A stretch of DNA of 64,000 nucleotides, taken from assembly GCA_004380135.1 (NCBI GenBank), contig QXCR01000151.1, positions 1 through 64,000 on the forward strand, given 5' to 3'. The notes beneath the pieces are model-generated. The model was not told the origin of the DNA, did no database searches, and worked only from the letters and a program-made list of their open reading frames with translations. The DNA comes from Stemphylium vesicarium. Taxonomy: Eukaryota > Ascomycota > Dothideomycetes > Pleosporales > Pleosporaceae. Both the position numbers and the translations under genes were made by a program. Each line of letters begins with the position of its first letter. The stretch's first letter is position 1. Below are positions 29,185 to 39,100 of this stretch, piece by piece.

Positions 29185-30657
29185 ATGTTAAACATATTCA
29201 AAAATAAAAAAAATAATTTTAATGATAAATCATTAAATACTAACTATATTATAGAAAAAAATGATAAAATACAAAGTAATTCTGAAAGAGATGAATATAA
29301 TAACATTATATTTTATACGTCTTCTAGTAAAGAATGATTTAGTAGTGTATACTCTTACAATAAATCCTACTTTAAATCTTTAATAAGTAACGATGCTGTT
29401 TTAAATAAATTACTTAAAAGTTATTGTAACATGTTACAAGATAAAATCAAAATTCTTTTTAAACGTAGACGTGATAACAAGATTCGTTATTCAGCAAATA
29501 AAATATATGCAAGTAGAGCTGAGCTAAAACATACTAACACTAAACTTTTTATTACATTGTATTTATACAATAAACAAAAATCATCTATTGAGTGATATAT
29601 ATTAAAAATTCTTGTACTTGTAAAATATAGAAAATTAATAGTTGATGGAGATAAAATATTTTTGGATGGAGGTCTAATAGCCAATGGATCTAAAATATTT
29701 TCGGAATATCTTACACCTACAAGATTAGAAGACTTTAGATTATTTTTGGCTGAAAATCTGATGGTTGGTGGAAAAAAAATCTTTTTAGAGGATCGTTCAG
29801 AAAAATTTTTTACACCTACAAGATTAAAAACCATTAGATGAGTTAATTTTTATAAAAATAAAATAAAAAGAGGATTTGTACCAAACCATAAAAACAGAAT
29901 ACCTTCTTTATTAAAGAATAACTTTTTCATATTTAGAAAATGAAATATGGCTTTCTTTAAAACAAATAACAACTTAATAAGATACTTCCTAGTAAATTTA
30001 AGAAGAAAATACCTTAAATTAAGTAATATACCTACTTATAACATTAGACTTTTAAAAAAATTAGTTAGATTACAAAAAATATTATTTAATTCATTAAAAT
30101 TACTTAATTTTAATAAATCTAAATTTAATAGCTTAAACCTAAACTTAAGAAATTTTGGTTTAATTAGTTTAATTGAAAAATTGTATAACAAAAAGGTAGA
30201 AATTAACTTAGTTGAATTAAGATCTATACATTTAAATAGTGACGTTTTTTCATCAGCAGTAGCTCTAAAATTAAGAGATAGGAAAAATAAAGCAGTAAGA
30301 GTTTTAAGAAAAGCTATATTACAAATGGTAAGAATACCTGATTTACATACACTTATAACATTTGATGATAATATTGAAGCAATGAATAAAAACAACATTA
30401 TTAATACTATTAAACAACAAGTAGTAAGTGGTGTAAGATTTGAAGCATCAGGTAGATTAACAAGACGTTTAACAGCCATGAGAGCAGTATTTAAGTATAG
30501 ATATGCAGGTAGCTTAAAAAACATACGTTCCTCATTTGATAATAAATCATCTACTATGCTAAGAGGATACGTTAAATCCAATGTACAGTATACCCTTATT
30601 AATTCTAAGACAAGAAATGGTACTTTTGGGTTAAAGGGTTGAGTTAGCAGTCATTAA
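29185..30657 (+). CDS. rps3: Ribosomal protein uS3m
   Basis: Small-subunit mitoribosomal protein, encoded in most fungal mtDNAs and very variable in length; here 490 residues. The N-terminal half is basic and low in complexity (KIRYSANKIYASRAELKHTN, about 29480). The C-terminal half carries the diagnostic block VSGVRFEASGRLTRRLTAMR (about 30424) followed by YAGSLKNIRSS and NSKTRNGTFGLKGW. TGA is Trp at 29335, 29593, 29839, 29941 and 30640. The start is the first ATG of the open frame. An internal repeat (IFSEYLTPTRLEDF / KFFTPTRLKTIRW, about 29698-29840) looks like a local duplication. No host intron: a free gene, as usual in basidiomycetes. Confidence 0.92.
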
Positions 30658-30660
30658 TTA

Positions 30661-30828
30661 ATGCTAACTGTAGATTTTTCACATTTTATAGAACAACATA
30701 TTTACTTAGTATTGTGTATATCTTTAATACTTACAGCTATATTAGTTGTATTTTTATCTAGTCCCCTTATGGGTTGAAAACATATGCATGTTTTTTTCTA
30801 CCCTGCTAACTTTTTTTTCTTTTGCTAA
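30661..30828 (+). CDS. Unknown 55-residue membrane ORF behind rps3
   Basis: Starts three bases after the rps3 stop. Acidic/aromatic N-terminus, one strong helix (LVLCISLILTAILVVFL), then WKHMH with TGA for Trp, and a tail that runs into a hairpin repeat (from about 30806). Downstream of the hairpins, 31200-31322 is open again (SFFSIIGSMLMLYLQYIEK…). The two may be halves of one gene split by the hairpin cluster. It does not look like atp8. Function unknown. Confidence 0.4.
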
Positions 30829-31090
30829 AGGTTTGTAGTGGATTTAGGCAAAACAAAAAGTTCCTCGGCGTCTTTTTTTACTTTTTGATATATATATCAA
30901 ACAAAAAAGTAAGAAGAAAAGAAGACTGAGTAAAAAAAAAAAAGAAATATTCCATATTTCTTTTTTTTTAAGCGCTGAGGGACAAGCCCTAATTTTTTTG
31001 ACGTTATTTCGTTTGTTTTTTTTTCGACGTAATTTCTATGAAACTACTAGAAAAAAAAAAGAGAAATAACTAAAAAAAATAATAGGGCTA
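30800..31090. repeat. Hairpin cluster at the strand switch
   Basis: TTTTCTTTTGC stem (about 30810-30860), TTGATATATATATCAA (30884-30902), AGAAATATTCCATATTTCT (30943-30961) followed by AAGCGCTGAGG, and a long AATTTCTATGAAA hairpin with T/A-run arms (31010-31080). Plus-strand genes end to its left and minus-strand genes to its right. Confidence 0.75.
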
Positions 31091-31427
31091 GTAATAAATA
31101 TAAAAGTATAAAATTACTACTTCTATGCCGAAAAAAAGAATAGACGCAACAGATATTAATTATCTGTTGCAAGGCATATAATTTATTTCCATTACATAAA
31201 ATTTTATAACCACATTGGTTAGTTTCTTTTCTATTATAGGATCTATGTTAATGTTATACTTACAATATATAGAAAAAATATCAGAAAAGTTACTTAAAAA
31301 ATATAAAAAAGCTATACTATAATAAATCATACGCATCCAAAAATTTTTTTTTGTTATATTATATTTAAAATATTACACATTTAAATTTATAAAAATATAT
31401 CAATGTATTAAGATATATTTGTTTAAT

Positions 31428-31582
31428 TTATAATAAAGGTATATTACAAGGCATTATTTCAAAACTATATAATATACATGGGACTAGTATAATAAATGCA
31501 ATAAGTATAGGTAATAATACAGTTCAACAATAAGACATAAGTTGGTCATAACGTATTATAGGGAAAGAAGCTCTAGCTCTTC
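31428..31582 (-). pseudogene. Displaced second copy of the nad1 3' end
   Basis: Encodes RASFPIIRYDQLMSYCW and onwards to EIMPCNIPLL and TAA (31430-31428), about 50 codons that match the last 50 codons of nad1 with several base changes (I for R, C for V). It lies directly behind the GIY-YIG gene that follows nad1. It looks like the former nad1 end, displaced when the HEG arrived with its own version. Confidence 0.8.
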
Positions 31583-32406
31583 ATATTTGGTACTATTTCA
31601 ACTGACGTAATTAAATATTTATCTCTAAGTACCATGCCAGAATCTTTATATTTAATAAGAGTTTTACTAGATATATTTAGTTCTTTAACTAAATCTCCAT
31701 GTCTACTAAACTTAGAAATTAACTTAAAAGTATGGGCATCATATAAATACACGGTTTTGCTGAAAAGTTCTGATATCAAAATTTTATTCTTATCCGTTAC
31801 TACTCTACCAAACATGGGATTATTAGAGCCCGTCATACGTATTCGAATTTTTCAATGAATTCAGGACTGTGTGTTTTATTTAAGAAATAAGGATTTTCCG
31901 TTCTTATTTTACTCATTAACTCTTTAGTTGCTTCCGTATGTTTAGAGCCTGCTCTAGGTTTACCAGCAATTGGATTTATATTATATTTATTTATGTAAAG
32001 ATCTAAATACTTTTGCTCTAATTCAATCAAATTTGCATAATGTTCAGCTTGTGAGCTATAAGGTAGCTCTGAAATATTTACAGGTAATATTTCTAAAATA
32101 ATTCAAATTTTTTAAGCCATGTTTTTTAAAAGCATTTTGCAAATAGATATTAGAGTTTCGATTTTTTAGATGTTCTACCGTCCTTATAGATAAGTTAATA
32201 GAACTACCTACATATATTTTGCTACTATTATTATACTTAAATGCGTATATACCACTTAAAGAGTTTAAATCCTTGTTTAATAGTTCTACTGTAGATTCTT
32301 CGTGAAGATTTGTATAAGTTCTCAAAGTAGTTGGATCTTCATTTTCCTCCTCAGGAGGTGGTGCACTTTTTGTTGTAAAAGTAGCTATACGTAGATACAA
32401 ATACAT
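31573..32406 (-). pseudogene. GIY-YIG endonuclease overlapping the nad1 stop codon
   Basis: Starts with ATG sharing one base with the nad1 TAA (TAATG). SGIYAFKYNNSSKIYVGSS (about 32210-32270) is the catalytic motif. Frames then change twice: near 32105 (continuing as ILEILPVNISELPYSS) and near 31845 (continuing as MTGSNNPMFGRVVTD). The C-terminal DNA-binding tail ends in TAG at 31575-31573, inside the displaced nad1 tail. Broken by two frameshifts, or by sequencing errors. No intron structure seen around it. Confidence 0.72.
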
Positions 32407-35400
32407 TAAAGTAAAGGTATATTAACAGGCATTATTTCAAAGCTGTATAATATACATGGGACTAGTATAATAAATGCAATTACTATTGGTAACAGAACAG
32501 TTCAACAGTAGGACATAAGTTGGTCGTAACGTATACGTGGGAATGAGGCTCTCGCCCAGATAAATACAAATATCATTATACAAGTTTTAAGACCTATTAC
32601 CACACCACTTATAGTTGTTCCTATTACTGAATTGTAATTATCAAAGTCAATTACATTAAAATTAGTTTCATTTTCTGTTAGATACATATAACTATCTCCT
32701 GCAATAAATTGCACTAAATAAAAGTAAGGATATAGATAATAGTTAAAGTCAAACAGATAACCACCTAAAAATAAAATACTATTTAAAATACAAATAAGAA
32801 TTATACTAGCATATTCAGCTAGAAAGAAAAATACAAAAATAACAGCTGAATGCTCTGTCATAAATCCACTTACTAGTTCTGATTCAGCCTCTGCTAGATC
32901 AAACGGAGCACGATTTGTTTCTGCTATAGATCCTATGAAAAATACAATGAATATAGGAAATAAAGGTACTACATATCAAATAGCTCTTTGAGCTTCTATA
33001 ATAACAGTTATGTCTAAGCTACCTGCTAATAATACTACTAAAAGTATAGCAGAACTTAAAATTAATTCATAACTAATTAATTGAGCTGTACTTCTTAAAG
33101 ACCCCAAGAATGCATATTTAGAATTAGCTGATCATCCAGCCAGCAGAATTCCATATGTAGCTAATGAAGACATAGCCAACATATATAATATACCCAGATT
33201 ATAATCTAGTAGCACTAAACCAGGACCATAAGGTACTACAGCATATCCAAGTAATGAAAAGATTAAAGTTATAATCGGACCAAGGAAAAATAATACTATA
33301 TTGGCTTGTGTAGGAGAAACATACTCTTTTAATAAAAGTTTAAGAGCATCGGCAAATGCTTGAAGTAGACCATATCACGAATGTCCTCATTTAACCATTT
33401 ATTATACATAAAACAGGTAAAGAATTGAGGATTTCTCCCTAAATAGTCTCGGGCGTCGTGAGACGACTGAGACCTACCCCTCATAATTTTTTTTATCTAT
33501 AATAAAAAAAAAGAGGGGTTGGTGTAACTATCCATTTCCAGGTATAAATATAAATATTTATACCCTGTACTTTCTCAAGCAGGGTCTGACTATATCTTAA
33601 GCATAAAATTGCAAAAATTTTATGCCAACCACCGTTTAGTCGATGAACTGCATACCTAAGATAATAGGTACTTGGCTGCGGGTCGCCTATTTCTTTTCAT
33701 ACATCTATTTCGATTTTACTATACCCCGAGTCATTACCTGGGCCATGTATTTAGTTACCTAATACATTTAGTTGAAATAGCTTTAAGGTGTTCCCGTCAA
33801 TTGGATGGTTTATAGCAAAAGGTTCTCTTTCACTGATGGGCCTAATAAAGTTTCTTATACTTTACTTTTTATCTTACAATTTAATACTGTAAAAATACAA
33901 ACCTTTATAGTCTTTATGAGTATTCAAAAATTTACTAATTGTTTTATGACTTAATTTTAATTCTTTAGCTGCTAAATGTTTTGAACTAAAACCAGTTTCA
34001 TTGGAATTCATTAGAATGAATTTATCATCTAATTTTTTATAAACTCAAATTTCAGTTGTCTCATTTTTTGCTAATTTTAAATTATTTAGTAGTTCTTTTC
34101 TCTTTAAATCAGTCAATTTATCATTAAAAAATAACACTAAATAATTGCCTTTTTTAGTTGCTAATTCAGTATCTAAGTGTCTAACAACAGATCTGTAATC
34201 AACATTAAAAAATTCAGCTGCTTTTTGAATACTATTAAATGAATCAGTAATTAATTCTAAAGTTATAGCATGATAAGCTCATACTGTACGATTTCTCGTT
34301 TTTCTTAACGATGAGAATTCAATTAGTTTTTCCAACTCTAAATCATTTAATTCATGATTAAATATATAATGACCATTAATACCTCCTTTTATTAGTTTAT
34401 CTAGATGATTCGTTATAACTAAATGTTGTACACCTAATAATTTAGCTACTGCACTTTTACACTCTAATTCTGTTTTAACAACAGTATCTTTTGATTCTAT
34501 AAAATACATCCATATTTTTTTAGCTATATTATGATTTAAATTTAATCCATGCATAGCATCACTAACTAGTTTTCCTGCTAAATCAAAACATTCCATTTTA
34601 TTAGTTAAAAATAAGAGATTTTTGTAGGGTACATAAGTATTTAAATAAACACTTATTGTTTCTCTAGCTATACCATACTCTTTGGATGACGCACTTATGC
34701 TACTAAATAGTAGATAATTAGTACTAATTTGATTATTACAATATTCATAAACATAAAGGTATAAATCTTTATTATCTGAATCAAATTTTGACTGTCTAAG
34801 TCTTAATATCTCATATATAGAGTCATAAGATTGTATTTCACTAAAATTACTTTTAAAGATAGTATTTAATAAAGGTAAGTATTTTTGCAAGTAAAAATCT
34901 TCTCTATCTTGTTGGATGCTAAGATCACATATCTCTATAATAGAAAATTCAAATTGATCTCAACCAATTGAATTAGCAAATTTATGAAATCTATCCTTTA
35001 AGTTAGAACTCAAATGATCTTTAAATCTTTTGTGGAAGTCTTTAGTTCTCCCTATATAAAAAACTTTAGGGTCTTTTTTGTATCTAAACATATAAATACC
35101 CCTTTACCTTTTAAAGATTTAAAGAAAGATAGAATCACAGATGGATTAAGTAAATAAGTAGAAGTAAAAAGCACATCATCCGAAAATTCAATAACGGGGG
35201 CTTTTCTATTACAGTATAATTCACTAAAAGCATCACAAGAAGAATGAAAAGTTCTTTTATGTGTAAGATTTCATTTTAAACAACCCACTGCATTAGGTCC
35301 CAATCTTCTTTGCATGCTAGCCATTGTTTTTCTCTCAGCTATAGTTACAAAAGCTACTGTTAGTAAAACAGGTACAGTAACAGCCAAAACCTCAAGAACA

Positions 35401-35426
35401 GAAATAATCGTTGGAAAATATAACAT
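32406..35426 (-). CDS. nad1: NADH dehydrogenase subunit 1, two exons
   Basis: Complex I subunit near the quinone site. Exon 1 35426-35283 (48 codons: VTIAERKTMASMQRRLGPNAVG). Exon 2 33377-32406 begins with TGA-Trp (WYGLLQAFADALKLLLKEYV) and contains SWSANSKY-type and ETNRAPFDLAEAESELVSGF blocks, ending EIMPVNIPLL-TAA. Total 371 residues, slightly long because of an insertion before the last helices (about 32660-32780: DFNYYLYPYFYLVQF and an Asn-rich loop). The stop codon overlaps the ATG of the following HEG by one base. Confidence 0.94.
33378..35282 (-). other. Group I intron nad1-i1
   Basis: Exon 1 ends GTGGGT, intron ends ATTCG before TGATATGG. The 3' core on the minus strand includes CAGCCAAGTACC, AGTTCATCGACTAAACGGTG and TTAAGATATAGTCAGA (about 33590-33690), shared with the introns of nad4L and cox2. 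Confidence 0.85.
33874..35282 (-). pseudogene. GIY-YIG endonuclease in nad1-i1, probably frameshifted
   Basis: Open in frame from exon 1 (CLKWNLTHKRTFHSS…) to about 35105. The GIY motif itself (GIYMFRYKKDPKVFYIGRT) is in another frame after a run of four Gs at 35104-35107, so one indel separates the parts. From there it is open through TGA-Trp codons to TAA at 33876-33874, with several C-terminal helix-turn-helix repeats (AVAKLLGVQHLV, AAEFFNVDYRSVV, AAKELKLSHKTISKF). The downstream frame is about 420 codons. It could be functional if translated from an internal start or if the G-run is misread. Confidence 0.7.
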
Positions 35427-35572
35427 TTTAAATTTAGAATAATGATCTTAAAATTACATTTAGTTAAAAAGTATAATATAAAGTCTATTTTAATAAATCA
35501 TGTTAATTATCTATTTAATGTGCATAGATTATATATTTTATAATAAAGGGTGTATTAAGTAATTTTTTTTTA

Positions 35573-35755
35573 TGGGGCTATAAGCAAAAGTTTATTTTAC
35601 TCTTCTCCCCCTAATTTCTGTATAAATTTTGTACTGCAATATACCAGTAAATTCATACTAGGATTTGTTATACTATAATAGATAATAAAATGTTACTAAA
35701 TATATAACAAATCTTATCTTCTTCATAACAAGTTAACGGTGATCTAACCGTTATT
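35573..35755 (-). repeat. Conserved structured intergenic element, copy A (before nad1)
   Basis: Minus-strand order: hairpin TAACGGT/ACCGTTA, AACTTGTTATGAA, ATAACAAATCC, AGTA…TACTGG, ATTGCA, AATTAGGGGGAGAAGA, then GCCCC. Four other copies exist at 42848, 44470, 47181 and 56064. The arms pair in all five, with compensatory changes in the first hairpin. Confidence 0.75.
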
Positions 35756-35778
35756 TTACTATTATGTGTATCTAATAG

Positions 35779-36024
35779 TTAACTAAGTCCCTCTACAACT
35801 GCTTGCATACTTTCAATTAGATCTTGCCCACCTTTTTTTGCTAATACTTCAGCCGCTATTTTAATGGAATCGATTTGATCAGCTGAAGCTTGTGTAACAC
35901 CCGGTTGACTTGACTCTGAATCTGCTAAACGGTCTATGTTTCTTTTGTAATCTTGAATCACCTTTGTTTCATTTGCTACTATATCAGCTGACCTAAAAAC
36001 ACTATTCTCTGCTTGTACTCTCAA
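35779..36024 (-). CDS. Hydrophilic ORF behind nad5, unknown
   Basis: About 81 codons without hydrophobic segments, rich in Glu, Asp, Lys and Ala (ENSVFRSADIVANETKVIQD, IAAEVLAKKGGQDLIESMQ), ending TAA. This composition is very unlike chance AT-rich frames. Upstream, between the nad5 stop (36135) and a GC hairpin at about 36040-36085 (GGTTTACC…GGTAAACC), the nad5 frame is also open (SSAQLRDLLSQFNNYVLG). The two may be one ORF split by the hairpin. No recognised domain. It lies between nad5 and element A. Confidence 0.4.
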   Translation of the reverse strand: MRVQAENSVFRSADIVANETKVIQDYKRNIDRLADSESSQPGVTQASADQIDSIKIAAEVLAKKGGQDLIESMQAVVEGLS

Positions 36025-36134
36025 TTCTCGGCCAGTAGGTAAACCGGCTCCGCTGGTTTACCCCCAAGGGGAGGTAAACCTAAAACATAATTGTTAAATT
36101 GAGAAAGAAGATCCCTTAGTTGTGCAGAGCTTTG

Positions 36135-39100
36135 TTAATGAACAGTCCTTGAGCTGATAGAATTATTACTTTGAAACAATACTAGTGATAAAGATATAAC
36201 TAGTACTAATATGATAATAGTACTATTAATATAGGAATTAAATAGAAGATAAAGGATTAACCCTATTAAGATATATAATGCATAAGATGTAATAACACCA
36301 GTATTTAATTTAGCAATATTACTACTTATATTCAATAGTCCTTTCTCTAACCCATAAGGACCTAAATACTCTACGGATCCTTTATCTATTACTTTAGTAG
36401 TCTGTCCACCAAGTTTTAGTACAATACCTGTAATGTATCTGTTGTAAAATAGTTCTATTAAGAAACGTTGATTAAAGAAACTAAATATGTTGTAACCTAC
36501 TCTAGATAATTTAAAGTAAATTAGTATAGTAGATAAGTATTCAGACAACACTATAGCAATAACACTTAATGAAATAGTGAATATTAATGGTAATAACTTA
36601 AATAGAGTTGGTACTCCAAATTCAGTATCTAACATTATTTCATGAGAAGGATGTATAAATAAAGCATTATCTGAAAAGAATCCTGAACCTAACCCTATAA
36701 ACATGTCTTTTGTTATAAACCCAAAGAATATTGAGAATACAGCTAAAATCATTAAAGGTAAGCTCATAAAGATATCACCTTCATGTGCTTGTTTATAGTT
36801 TATTAAAGGTCCATTAGGATTCGTTAAGAATGTTAAATATAACACTTTTACAGAGTATAATGTAGTAAACATTGCTCCTATAGTAGCTATTATATAAACA
36901 ACAGTACCAGAGAAATAATATTGACCATAAGCAGATTCAAGTATAAAATCTTTTGAATAGAAACCTGTCATAAAAGGGAATGCAACTAAGCTTAAAGAAG
37001 CTATAAGCATTACAGAATAAGTAAGTGGTAAAAATGGTCTTAACCCACCATATCTTCTAAAATCTTGATTGTCAGCTACAGCATGGATAACTGCACCAGC
37101 TCCCAAGAATAAAAGTGCTTTATAGAACGCATGGTTCACCAAATGAAATAAAGCTATATTATAAGAAGATAAACCTACGGCTATAACCATCATCCCAAGC
37201 TGGCTCATTGTAGAATAAGCAATAACTTTTTTAATATCTTGTTGGAATAAACCTATTAAAGAACTAAATACAGTTGTAATTGCACCTAATCATAAACATA
37301 ACATTAGCACTGTTGAACTATATTCTATTAAAGGAGATGAACGCATTAATAAATACACACCAGCAGTTACCATTGTGGCAGCGTGTATTAGTGCACTAAC
37401 GGGTGTAGGCAAATTTGTTGATTTATGCTATATGTAGATCAATGTCTACACTAATACGGCACAAATACTCAACAACTCACGTTGTTGTTCGGACTATATC
37501 ATCCATTACATTAGTTGTTTATTAATTTAATTTTATCTTTTATGATTTCTATACCTGACTCAGTTAAATGTTTTTTATCTTTAACCAGATCATATATTTT
37601 TAACCATCTCAAGTATGAAACATGTTTTTTAGTTTTAAGAGGATAATTGTGTAGATAACTTAATATTTTATTAAGTTTACCAAAATTAACTACAGTATTA
37701 TAACCATTATAGCTTTTTACATGTGTTACATAACCATCTATTAGGTTAGCAAGCAGTTTACTAAATTCCACATCATCTTTTTGAGAGATTACGTATCTTA
37801 CAGTAACTATATGTTTACCTGTTTTACTTAAATAAGCAGAACTAGTGAAACATCCTTCTGCATCTGTAAATCCAGATAATCATGCATTACATAAATTTAC
37901 TTTTCCATTTGATTCTATATGTGTAATATTAGTTTCATATTTTAAATTAAAAGCTTCTAATCATGATTTAAACTGAAGTTTTTTATTTTTAGTTAGTAAG
38001 TTACCATTGAATATCTTTATTATTTTTAAAAGATTATCTTTATTTCTAACTCTATACTGATGAGTTTGGTTTAATTTGCTTTGTACTGTTACGGATCCAA
38101 AGCCTAATTCTTTTTTAATGTAGAATAGTACTTGTGCATCTACGCTAGATTGTGTTACTTTAAACACTAAATAGCCTCTTTTGTCTACACTAAATACTCC
38201 GTCTCCTTCAGCAAATCCTATTAACCATCATTCAAAAAATTTTTTATCATCTAATGTAATTGCTTCACGTGTAGTCTCTGAAGAGCCCAAGTTACTAACG
38301 TGGTTTCCTGCGGATTGTCCCTCATTCTGGATTTTACCGAAGCTTACAAAGTAAACAGTGGACCAGAATATAAAAACGGGATGTTCCCGCATATAGTGAA
38401 GTTTAAGGAAGGCCCTATTCAAACCCTCCATCGCCATAGGTAGTCAAACGTGAAGTCCTACTTGAGAACTTTTAGCCATAGCTCCAATTAATAAACATAT
38501 ACCTACAATAGTAACAACATTTTCATTCATGTAAGGAGCTAATGAGAATACAGTTGCATAATCAAGATTACCAAACGCTCACAATATAGCAAACATACCT
38601 ATAGTTAAGAAACAATCACCTACTCTATTTGTTAAAAATGCTGAAAGAGAGCTTTGATTTGCTGCTATTCTAGTAAATCAAAAACATACTAAAAGATATG
38701 AACAAACCCCAACACCTTCTCAACCAACAAACATTAATAAATAGTTATTTGCTGTAACTAATATAACCATCATAAATGTGAACAAGCTTAAATAGCTAAA
38801 GAACCTTTGAATGTGAGGATCCTCACTCATATAACCTATAGAATAGATATGTACTAAAGAAGAAACTATTAAAACAGGAATAAGCATAGAACAACCTTAG
38901 TTAACCTGGCCTTAATGTCACCTCTATACAGAGGAATAGACATTAAGAGTATTTTTGCTACTTAGGAGTTTATTACCTTTGTGGTAAGGCTATCCACTGT
39001 GCGTAGTGTTTTTTATGATAAATATTTCCTCCCTACGATCTCGCACTCGTTCTAAGGCCCGACTGTACATTCGGACAGACATTTCAGCCTAACCCCAGTG

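Noticed and set aside
30036..30581. 181-codon minus-strand frame over rps3
   Set aside because: Exact antisense of rps3; the plus frame has the family motifs.
30661..30828. atp8
   Set aside because: No resemblance to the usual fungal atp8 start or basic C-terminal pattern; left as unknown.
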